From Spirochaetaceae bacterium (GTDB lineage Bacteria > Spirochaetota > Spirochaetia > DSM-27196 > SKKC01): a stretch of DNA of 22,691 nt. Positions 1 through 5,783 of the stretch are shown in pieces. The first letter of the stretch is position 1. Every line of letters begins with the position of its first letter. The position numbers were made by a program, and so were the translations under genes. Below the pieces are notes generated by a model. That model searched no databases. It saw nothing but the letters and a program-made list of their open reading frames with translations, and was not told the DNA's origin. Location: contig PUOG01000060.1 in assembly GCA_003552745.1 (NCBI GenBank), positions 1 through 22,691 of the forward strand. Reading direction: 5' to 3'.

Positions 1-330
1 ATCGCCCAAGTCGATACGCCCATCCTCGACGAGCACCATTATACCCCACGCGGTGAACGGCTTCGCGATCGAGCCCGCCTCGAAAAGCGTCTCGCCGGTC
101 ACGCGGCGGGCATTGTCAACATCAGCATATCCAAACTCCGCAGACCACACAGGCGTGCCGTCACGCACCAGCGCAACCGCCGCACCCGGCACATCGTAGC
201 GCGCCATCCGAGTCGGCAACTCCCGCTCAATCGCCCGCGCGATCGCATCATCGCCGCCAGCGTTCGAGGCCGGGACCATCAACCCCGTTGCAAGAAGAAG
301 AACACCAACTGCCCACAACCGCATATTCAT
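1..330 (-). CDS. Serine beta-lactamase family hydrolase (class C-like), N-terminal part
   Basis: This is the first 110 codons of a gene running off the left edge. The protein opens with a signal peptide (hydrophobic core about residues 4-20, likely cleavage near ASNA-GG), so the enzyme is exported. Residues 84-96 (EAGSIAKPFTAWG) carry the SxxK catalytic motif, Ser87 and Lys90. The preceding V-P-G-A-A-V-A-L-V-R-D-G and FGYADV segments are typical of the beta-lactamase/penicillin-binding-protein-like Pfam family that includes esterases and D-aminopeptidases. The YxN and HxG-type motifs lie outside the window, so it cannot be said whether this is a lactamase, peptidase or esterase. Start: ATG at 330; a second ATG two codons later (324) is also possible. 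It is transcribed away from the orphan permease gene, with no sign of a functional link to it. Confidence 0.85.
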   Translation of the reverse strand, partial: MNMRLWAVGVLLLATGLMVPASNAGGDDAIARAIERELPTRMARYDVPGAAVALVRDGTPVWSAEFGYADVDNARRVTGETLFEAGSIAKPFTAWGIMVLVEDGRIDLGD

Positions 331-697
331 GAAGACTACGGGTTCAACCTGACCCGGGCAAGTACGGAACCGTAGTTGAGCGGGCAAGAGCCGACGCGAT
401 GATCCGGTTACGAAATGTCGTCTCGAGCGTGTTTTGGCTCGCAATCAAAATGGAGACCGCACTAAGAGATCATGAGCCCAACTCATTCTCGTCTCTATTC
501 TACGCAGAATAGTCAAGATCCAGTTATTTCACGTTGCCTATCTCCGCTTTCAGGTTGAATGGAACATGTTCGAGGATACGCAATGTCAAAGCCAGGAGGG
601 AGTGCCCGATGAGGACAAGGCTTAAGGTGCACAGCGTGTCAGGACTGCTAAGCAGGCAGGGATAGCCGGTCCGCAGTACCTGTGGGAGAAACGAGTC
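331..697. other. Intergenic region, no convincing gene
   Basis: This 367-base stretch separates the divergent hydrolase and permease genes and should contain both promoters, but no clear -35/-10 pair stands out. It is visibly less GC-rich than the sequence to the right. Two small plus-strand reading frames with ATG starts exist (399-512, 37 codons; another starting at 609, 18 codons). Neither has a recognisable product or a family-like pattern, and I do not call them genes. A degraded partner permease was looked for here and not found. The permease start at 698 is preceded by GGGAG (about 8 bases of spacing). Confidence 0.5.
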
Positions 698-1585
698 ATG
701 ACACAGCATGACGGTCTGAGTCTATCATTTGCACGCTCAAGAAGGCGTTTTCGGAGGTGTGTCCGACGTCATTCCGCAAGGATAATCGTTATTGGGATGT
801 TGACTGCGATTGCAGTCTTCTGGATATACCCTTTCCTTTGGATGTTAGCTACCTCGCTGAAGACGACAACCGAAGTTTTCCGTGGACTCGCGCGTATCCC
901 TGAGCAATTTATGTTCGAAAACTACGTCCGAGCATGGACTGCCGCCCGGTTCGACGTGTACTTCATAAATACGGTAGTCATAGCGGCGACCGTAGTAGCG
1001 GTAGTTGTGATTCAAGGCTCGATGGCTGGATATGCCTTGGGCCGAAGAAATCCACCCGGACGCAATTACCTTATCGGGGTTCTCGTCGCAGCTATGCTCA
1101 TGCCTGTTACCTTCACCATTATTCCAGTGTTCGATCTTATGTTGGAGCTATGTCTGCTGAACACGCGCACGTCGGTGATCCTGGGACAAATCGGACTCGT
1201 TCCTCCACTCTACGTTTTACTCTTCATGGGTTTCTCTTATTCCATTCACAGAGATATAGAGGACTCTGCTGCAATAGATGGCGCCGGCTTTGTCCGGATC
1301 TACTGGCACGTAATGCTTCGGATGACGACTTTGATCATAGCTACAGTCGTGATTTTCCAATTCATGGATAGCTGGAATGACCTCCTGCGTCCGCTCGTGT
1401 TCACGTTGGGCCGGCCGTCAGCTCGAACCCTTGCTGTCGGAATGTACGCCTTTGCAGGCGACCATATGGTCGATTGGACGGTTATGGCCGCCGGTGCATC
1501 CATTTCTATTGTTCCACTGATGGTGTTGTTCGTGTTCATGCAGAGGCACTTCGTTCGAAGTCATGCCGGTGCAGTGAAAGGTTAA
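698..1585 (+). CDS. Carbohydrate ABC transporter inner-membrane permease, MalG type (orphan)
   Basis: A 295-residue integral membrane protein of the MalG/CUT1 permease family, which forms half of the membrane channel of sugar importers. Six hydrophobic segments are visible. The first (about 28-50) is followed by the family's ATSLKT motif at 51-56, and the cytoplasmic EAA loop lies at about 188-208 (EDSAAIDGAGF...). The ending GAVKG is also usual for the family, so the gene appears full length and intact. What is odd is the setting: there is no solute-binding protein and no MalF partner on either side within the window. Its codons use more A/T in third positions (ata, tta, aat) than the genes to its right. 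It could be the remnant of a lost transporter operon, or a subunit sharing another system's components. The same family is represented again at 20703-21557 in a complete operon. Confidence 0.88.
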   Translation: MTQHDGLSLSFARSRRRFRRCVRRHSARIIVIGMLTAIAVFWIYPFLWMLATSLKTTTEVFRGLARIPEQFMFENYVRAWTAARFDVYFINTVVIAATVVAVVVIQGSMAGYALGRRNPPGRNYLIGVLVAAMLMPVTFTIIPVFDLMLELCLLNTRTSVILGQIGLVPPLYVLLFMGFSYSIHRDIEDSAAIDGAGFVRIYWHVMLRMTTLIIATVVIFQFMDSWNDLLRPLVFTLGRPSARTLAVGMYAFAGDHMVDWTVMAAGASISIVPLMVLFVFMQRHFVRSHAGAVKG

Positions 1586-1889
1586 CTGCGTAGATCGCGC
1601 GGGTCCTGTATGCGGTAGACGCTTAGAACCACCGCCAAAAGTAGAGGATGATTGAACCCGTATTCGGTTTTATCAGTGTCTCGAAGATTATGGATGGGCG
1701 CGAACCCGGATGGAACAGAACCAGTGATCTCAAAGAGTTACGCGGGAATGCCGGTGGACATTCTACGCCGGAACGGTGGAAGTGCGTAACCGTAGCCCCT
1801 GCAGAGCGATCACCACCGTCCATCCATAATCTTCGAGACACTTCCTTCGGTTTCCGCTACGATCTACAGGTTCACATTGGGAACTGGTC
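1586..1889. other. Intergenic region holding an inverted-repeat element
   Basis: This is a 304-base gap between the permease and the UroD-family gene. Its main content is the inverted-repeat pair described separately (1675-1842). An 81-codon frame (1648-1893) and a 72-codon frame on the other strand run through the repeats. Both are explained by the palindromic structure and show no protein family, so neither is called as a gene. The UroD-family gene's ribosome-binding site must lie in the last 20 bases, where only a weak TTGGGAA is seen. Confidence 0.5.
1675..1842. repeat. 26-bp inverted repeats bounding a 168-bp segment (MITE-like or long hairpin)
   Basis: The left arm at 1675-1700 and the right arm at 1817-1842 are reverse complements at 25 of 26 positions; the only difference is near the inner end. 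The similarity stops sharply at both ends of the arms. The 116 bases between them show no further pairing and no recognisable gene. The form fits a small non-autonomous insertion element with terminal inverted repeats, or a long-range RNA stem. No convincing target-site duplication is visible directly outside the arms (left flank TATC, right flank TCCT), which weakens the insertion reading. Only one copy is present in the window. Confidence 0.75.
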
Positions 1890-2951
1890 ATGACCGCGAG
1901 AGAACGTTTCATCGCCGCTGCGCGGCGGGAGCCACCGGACGTCGTTCCTGCCGCCCCCTACGCCGGTAATTTCGGTAGCGCTGTTTCCGGAGTGCCGATA
2001 TCGGAGTACAACACTGACGCGAGCAAGATGGCGGCCGCCCAGATCCGCAGTTGGGAGCTCGCAGGCCACGATGTGGTGGTGGCCCAGTCAGACAACTACT
2101 ACATCGCCGAAGGCTACGGCTGTGTCATTGAGCAGCCGTTCGACAGCACTCCCCATCTGGTAACGCCTGCCGTGAAGGAACTGGATGACATAGAAGAGTT
2201 GCGGGTTCCGGACCCGTACCACGACGGTCGCATGCCGGTGTACCTGGACGCGGTTCATGCGCTTCGAACCCACTTCGGAAACGAGGTGGCTGTCCGGGGA
2301 CCGGGGACTGGTCCGTTCTCGCTGGCGAGCTATCTCGCGGGCGGGACGCAGCGGTTCCTCATGGAGATCGGGCAGGCGGAAGCGGACGAAGATGTCGGCT
2401 CGCAAGATCGAATACGGCAGCTCATCGACATCGCCACCGAGGGGCTGATTGCGTTTCTGAAGGCGCTCCTGGAGGCGGGATCCGACGTGGCACAGTGCGG
2501 CGACTCGCTCGCCTCGCCCGATATGATATCGCCCGCCGTCTACGAGAAATATGTCTTTCCGTTCGAGAGTCGGGTATTCGAGACTGTATCCCCTATTGCA
2601 CACCGCAAAGGAGCGGTGACCGTGCTTCACATCTGTGGCGATACCCGGAGGATTCTGCCGCTCATGGCGAGGACCGGCGCGGACGTTCTGGAAATCGACG
2701 GAGCGGTTCCGATGTCCGTGGCGCAGGAGCTTACCGATGGCCGGACTGCCGTGATGGGTAATCTGGATCCTACGAGCGTGCTCCTCGAAGGAACCCCGGA
2801 GCTTGTCGAGCGGAGTGCCGGGGAATGCCTGCGGTCCACGAACGCACTCGCCGGGGGCGTCATTCTCGGTTCCGGGTGCGAGGTGGCGCCCCGAACACCG
2901 ATCGAAAACCTCAGAGCGCTTGTGCGAACGGCACATTCGTTTCGAGGGTGA
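1890..2951 (+). CDS. Uroporphyrinogen decarboxylase/MtaA-family methyltransferase-like protein
   Basis: A 353-residue cytoplasmic protein of the URO-D superfamily. The start fits the family (MTARERFIAAARREPPDVVP) and the usual landmarks follow in order: GTGPFS at 139-144, GDSLASPDMISP at 204-215, a His-x-Cys pair in LHICGDT (His247, Cys249), GNLDP at 290-294 and GSGCEVAP with Cys330. In the MtaA/MtbA/CmuA branch, His-x-Cys plus a distal Cys binds zinc and activates a thiol for methyl transfer from a corrinoid. True haem-pathway HemE lacks these ligands, so this is not a haem enzyme. No corrinoid protein or methyltransferase partner lies nearby. Such genes often occur beside sugar transporters and sugar-acid catabolic genes, where their substrate is unknown. 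It ends 12 bases before the convergent uxuB-like gene. Confidence 0.85.
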   Translation: MTARERFIAAARREPPDVVPAAPYAGNFGSAVSGVPISEYNTDASKMAAAQIRSWELAGHDVVVAQSDNYYIAEGYGCVIEQPFDSTPHLVTPAVKELDDIEELRVPDPYHDGRMPVYLDAVHALRTHFGNEVAVRGPGTGPFSLASYLAGGTQRFLMEIGQAEADEDVGSQDRIRQLIDIATEGLIAFLKALLEAGSDVAQCGDSLASPDMISPAVYEKYVFPFESRVFETVSPIAHRKGAVTVLHICGDTRRILPLMARTGADVLEIDGAVPMSVAQELTDGRTAVMGNLDPTSVLLEGTPELVERSAGECLRSTNALAGGVILGSGCEVAPRTPIENLRALVRTAHSFRG

Positions 2952-2963
2952 CCGGTCGGGAGC

Positions 2964-3848
2964 CTATATCGAAAAGCTCGAAAAGCCGCCGTCGATCGGT
3001 AATACAACGCCGGTGACGAAGCTCGAGGCACCCGTCGAGAGCCAGATCACCGCCCCGACGAGCTCTTCCGGTTCGCCGTAGCGGCGCATCGGCGTGTGGG
3101 CGATCACCGATTTCGCCCGATCGGTCAGCTCGCCGGTTTCCCGGTCGATGTGCAGGAACCGAAGCTGCTTGGTCATGAAGAAACCGGGGGCGAGCGCGTT
3201 CACGCGGATGCCCACCGGTGCGAGATGCACCGCAAGCCACCTCGTGAGCGTGGCGACCGCCGATTTCGCCGCGCTGTAGGCGCCGACCCTCGTCAGCGGC
3301 GTAAGAGCGCTCATCGACGACATATTGATGATCGATCCCGACCCGCGCTCGGCCATCCGGTGGCCGAAGATGCGGCTCGGCAGGACGGTGCCGAGAAAGT
3401 TGAGATCGAATACCTTCTCGAACCCGGAAACCGGCAGGTCGAAGAAGGTGCTTCGCTCGTCGGTTTCCGGTTCTCCGGGCCCTGCCGCCTGTGGCGTTAC
3501 GCCGATCAGCTCCGGTGTGGCGAAACTCTCGGTGGTGCTGCCGGAAGGGTGATTTCCGCCGGCGCCGTTTATCAGCACCTCGGGGGTTCCCCACCGGGCG
3601 GCGATCTCCTCGGCGGCGCCGGATATCTCGCCGGAGTCGAGCACGTTACAGCGCAGCGCCATCGCCTGCCCGCCGGCGGAACGGATCGCCTCGACGCGCC
3701 GGCCGGCGGCATCTTCATCTATATCGAGCAGCGCAACCCGTGCACCCCGGGCGGCCAGCGCTTCGGCCATGACGCCGCACAGGGCGCCTCCGGCGCCGGT
3801 TATCGCATAGAGCGAATCGGTTATGTCGAACATCGTTTCGTGCTGCAT
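2964..3848 (-). CDS. uxuB: SDR-family D-mannonate oxidoreductase (fructuronate reductase)
   Basis: A 294-residue short-chain dehydrogenase/reductase, very probably the Bacillus YjmF/UxuB type that interconverts D-fructuronate and D-mannonate with NAD(H) in hexuronate catabolism. The nucleotide-binding TGAGGALCG lies at 17-25. The INGAGGNHP stretch (93-101) and FDLNFLGT (147-154) are specific to this subfamily, as are APGFF (220-224), AHTPM (250-254) and the C-terminal ASSFVTG...PIDGGFS. The catalytic Ser is in NMSSMS (about 177-178), with Tyr191 and Lys195. The ATG at 3848 is chosen because AGGAG lies 7 bases upstream; the longer open frame reaching 3968 overlaps the regulator gene and reads as out-of-frame regulator sequence. 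It lies 34 bases behind the GntR gene, so the two are probably co-transcribed. The usual partner UxuA (mannonate dehydratase) is not in the window. Confidence 0.87.
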   Translation of the reverse strand: MQHETMFDITDSLYAITGAGGALCGVMAEALAARGARVALLDIDEDAAGRRVEAIRSAGGQAMALRCNVLDSGEISGAAEEIAARWGTPEVLINGAGGNHPSGSTTESFATPELIGVTPQAAGPGEPETDERSTFFDLPVSGFEKVFDLNFLGTVLPSRIFGHRMAERGSGSIINMSSMSALTPLTRVGAYSAAKSAVATLTRWLAVHLAPVGIRVNALAPGFFMTKQLRFLHIDRETGELTDRAKSVIAHTPMRRYGEPEELVGAVIWLSTGASSFVTGVVLPIDGGFSSFSI

Positions 3849-3882
3849 CTGATTCTCCTGTGAGTCTCGCGGGCCGGCCGGG

Positions 3883-4713
3883 CTAATCCCACCGGTACCA
3901 CGGGCGTTTGGTCTCGTCGCCGCCGGGGGCGGGCGCCTGTCGCGGATCGAGCGAGGACTGCGAATCATCTCCCGACAACCGCAGCTGGTTCACGAACTCG
4001 TAGGTGTCGCCGCGGTAGAGGGTCTCCTCGTACCACATCGGTCGGCCGCCGGCGAGATAGCCGACACCGGTCAATTCGAGGACCGCCTCACCGTCTCGAA
4101 GCTCGAGCAGGCGAGTCTCCTCGCCGTTCGCGTTCCGTGCCCGGATCCGCTGTGCCACCCCCTCGAGCGCCAAGGCATACCGTTCCTGGAGAACGGTGTA
4201 GAGCGATGCCCCCACATCATCCCGCACGAGATCGGGGCACAGATCGGCGCGTAACGCTCTGCGTTCGTAGATAACCGGCTCTCCGTCGAGCGAGCGCAGC
4301 CGCTCCATCTCGTAGACATGCTCCTCGTCGTCGAGCTCGAGCACCGTGGAGACCTCCGCCGGCGGAAGGAACGAGAGGTCGTCGATCGGTGCGCGGCGGA
4401 AACTCCGCACCGTTGTATCGGGACGTAGTCCCGCCGCGTGGGCCTTTTCGGTGAAGCTTACGAGCCGGCGGAGATTCACGTTCGGCTTCGGGGGGCGGAC
4501 GAAGGTTCCCACTCCGGTGCGGAACTCGAGAACGCCGTCGATTTCGAGACTCGCGAGCGCCTTGTTGGCGGTCGTGCGGCTTATGCCGAAGCGCTCGCTG
4601 ACCTGCCGTTCGGTGAGAAACTTCTCGCCGGCGGCGAACTCGCTGCGGATGAGCTCGAGCAGCGCCTCGGTCACCTGTTTGTATACCGGCTCACGTACGA
4701 TATCGCGCGCCAT
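3883..4713 (-). CDS. GntR-family transcriptional regulator with UTRA effector domain
   Basis: A 276-residue HutC-subfamily regulator. The N-terminal winged helix-turn-helix spans about residues 8-73 (PVYKQVTEALLELIRSEF, then LTERQVSERFGISRTTANKAL and the wing GVGTFV). The UTRA sugar/acid-sensing domain follows at about 82-245, with the family pattern VYEMERLRSLDGEPVIYERR and YLAGGRPMWYEETLYRGDTYEF. The polar, proline-rich tail of about 30 residues is likely disordered. Start ATG 4713 has GGAAGGA just upstream. The gene is divergent from the SDR-transaldolase-MmsA operon, and the intergenic space holds overlapping palindromes that would suit its operator. It probably represses both directions and is released by a sugar acid or phosphosugar, the usual behaviour of HutC-type regulators. 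The effector is not known. Confidence 0.9.
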   Translation of the reverse strand: MARDIVREPVYKQVTEALLELIRSEFAAGEKFLTERQVSERFGISRTTANKALASLEIDGVLEFRTGVGTFVRPPKPNVNLRRLVSFTEKAHAAGLRPDTTVRSFRRAPIDDLSFLPPAEVSTVLELDDEEHVYEMERLRSLDGEPVIYERRALRADLCPDLVRDDVGASLYTVLQERYALALEGVAQRIRARNANGEETRLLELRDGEAVLELTGVGYLAGGRPMWYEETLYRGDTYEFVNQLRLSGDDSQSSLDPRQAPAPGGDETKRPWYRWD

Positions 4714-4738
4714 TTACATCCTTCCGCATTCCGTCTAT

Positions 4739-4776
4739 AGTGGCTTAGCCAAAGTGGATGAGCCACTGAGCCAGTG
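4739..4776. promoter_or_regulatory. Cluster of overlapping palindromes, probable GntR operator
   Basis: Several symmetric sites overlap here. TGGCTTAGCCA (4741-4751) is a perfect palindrome and CACTGAGCCAGTG (4764-4776) has perfect 5-base arms. AGTGGCT (4739-4745) is repeated inverted as AGCCACT (4761-4767), and the core T(T/G)AGCCA occurs three times. The cluster is 26 bases upstream of the regulator's start and about 87 bases upstream of the divergent SDR start. This is the expected place for autoregulation and control of both operons. Binding by the adjacent GntR protein is inferred. Confidence 0.6.
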
Positions 4777-4788
4777 TAGTCGTGCATT

Positions 4789-4808
4789 CGCCGCCGGTCA
4801 AGGCGGCG
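4789..4808 (+). promoter_or_regulatory. GC-rich hairpin in the presumed leader of the SDR operon
   Basis: CGCCGCC and GGCGGCG form a perfect 7-base-pair stem around a 6-base loop. Two GGCGCC self-complementary blocks (4805-4810 and 4823-4828) follow before the start codon at 4863. If transcription begins in the operator region, this structure lies in the untranslated leader and could affect translation or transcript stability. There is no U-run, so it is not a standard terminator. The sequence is very GC-rich and some such hairpins are expected by chance. Confidence 0.35.
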
Positions 4809-4862
4809 CCGTGTAACGCGGAGGCGCCGGGCGGCGGAATCGCCGGCCGTGTCGGGGGAAGA

Positions 4863-5783
4863 ATGAGTGATTCAACGCACGTAGCCGGCCGCCTGAGCGG
4901 GCAGGTGGTCATCGTTACCGGTGGGACGAAAGGGATCGGCCGCGGAATAGCGGAGCGGCTCGCGCTCGAAGGCGCCCGTGTCGTGATCACCGGGCGCGAC
5001 CGCGCCGCCGGCGAGGAGACCGTCCGCGCGATCGAGGAGATGGTGGCCGGCGGGGCGCCGCGGTCTTCGGCCGGAGATCGCGCACCGGCCGAAAGCGCAC
5101 CGGCGACAGGTGGCCGAGCGGCGTCCGACACGCCGGCGGCCGGAGATCGCGCACCGGACGGCGACGGGGCGACCGCCCGCGGCGACTGCCGCCACATCGT
5201 GTCCGACAATGCCGACCCCGGCAGCATCGGGGCGGCCGTTGAACAGGTACTCGGCGAGCACGGCCGGATCGATGCGCTCGTGAACAACGCGGCCACCATG
5301 GAGCGCGAGACGATCCTTTCCACCGAGCCGGAGTTCCTCGAGCGGGTCCTGCGCATCAACCTGGTCGGCGCGGTCGAGTTTTGCCGGCAGATCATGCCGG
5401 CGATGATCGAGCGGGGCGATGGGCACATCGTGAACATCGGTTCGACCCACGCCTGGAGCGGGCTGGAGGATCTCTTCGCGTACTCGATTTCGAAAGGCGC
5501 GCTGCTGACGCTCACGCATCACATCGCGCGCAACTATGCCGGACGCGGGATCCGCGCCAACTGGGTGACGGTCGGCTGGGTGAAAACGCCGGGTGAGATC
5601 GATGTGTGGGCGAAGCAGGGCAGGGACGAGCGGTGGATCGAACGAAAAGCGAGCGAGGTGGTGCCGCTCGGACGGCTCCAAACGCCGGAGGAGATGGGGG
5701 CGGCGGTCGCCTTTCTCCTTTCGCCGGATGCGGGGCAGATCACCGGCACCGAGCTCGATGTAACGGGAGGATTGCGGGTATGA
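4863..5783 (+). CDS. SDR-family oxidoreductase with a low-complexity insertion
   Basis: A 306-residue NAD(P)-dependent short-chain dehydrogenase. The glycine-rich TGGTKGIG is at 19-26, NNAA at 141-144, the catalytic serine in NIGST (Ser194), Tyr207 and Lys211 in YSISK, and the C-terminal TGTELDVTGG fits the family. The usual APG motif before the substrate loop reads TVGWVKTPGE (236-245), with Val in place of Pro. A roughly 45-residue insert at about 63-110, rich in Ala, Gly, Asp, Pro and Arg, separates beta-strand 3 from the conserved HIVSDNADP segment. It contains an internal repeat and should form a disordered surface loop. Start ATG 4863 follows GGGGGAAG. The stop overlaps the transaldolase start by four bases (ATGA), indicating translational coupling. 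It probably oxidises or reduces a sugar acid or sugar in the same pathway; the substrate cannot be read from sequence. Confidence 0.85.
   Translation: MSDSTHVAGRLSGQVVIVTGGTKGIGRGIAERLALEGARVVITGRDRAAGEETVRAIEEMVAGGAPRSSAGDRAPAESAPATGGRAASDTPAAGDRAPDGDGATARGDCRHIVSDNADPGSIGAAVEQVLGEHGRIDALVNNAATMERETILSTEPEFLERVLRINLVGAVEFCRQIMPAMIERGDGHIVNIGSTHAWSGLEDLFAYSISKGALLTLTHHIARNYAGRGIRANWVTVGWVKTPGEIDVWAKQGRDERWIERKASEVVPLGRLQTPEEMGAAVAFLLSPDAGQITGTELDVTGGLRV
5068..5157 (+). repeat. In-frame 21-bp direct repeat inside the SDR insertion
   Basis: The 21 bases at 5068-5088 recur exactly at 5137-5157. The offset is 69 bases, so both copies are read in the same frame and each encodes the AGDRAP segment. 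A shorter related block lies between them. The repeat accounts for part of the extra length of this dehydrogenase and points to expansion by slippage or unequal exchange in GC-rich sequence. Confidence 0.8.

Noticed and set aside
399..512. 37-codon small open frame upstream of the orphan permease
   Set aside because: No clear ribosome-binding site, no recognisable product and no conservation evidence; it was left as part of the intergenic description.
1675..1842. Integron attC site
   Set aside because: The arm ends do not contain the RYYYAAC/GTTRRRY core sites and no integrase or cassette structure is present.
1648..1893. 81-codon frame through the inverted-repeat element
   Set aside because: It is built on the palindrome, with a competing frame on the other strand, no ribosome-binding site and no family similarity. 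A tRNA-like reading of the same segment on the minus strand also failed, because no acceptor and D-arm pairing could be drawn.
2088..2936. 282-codon open frame antisense to the UroD-family gene
   Set aside because: No recognisable motif; the plus-strand frame carries all URO-D/MtaA landmarks.
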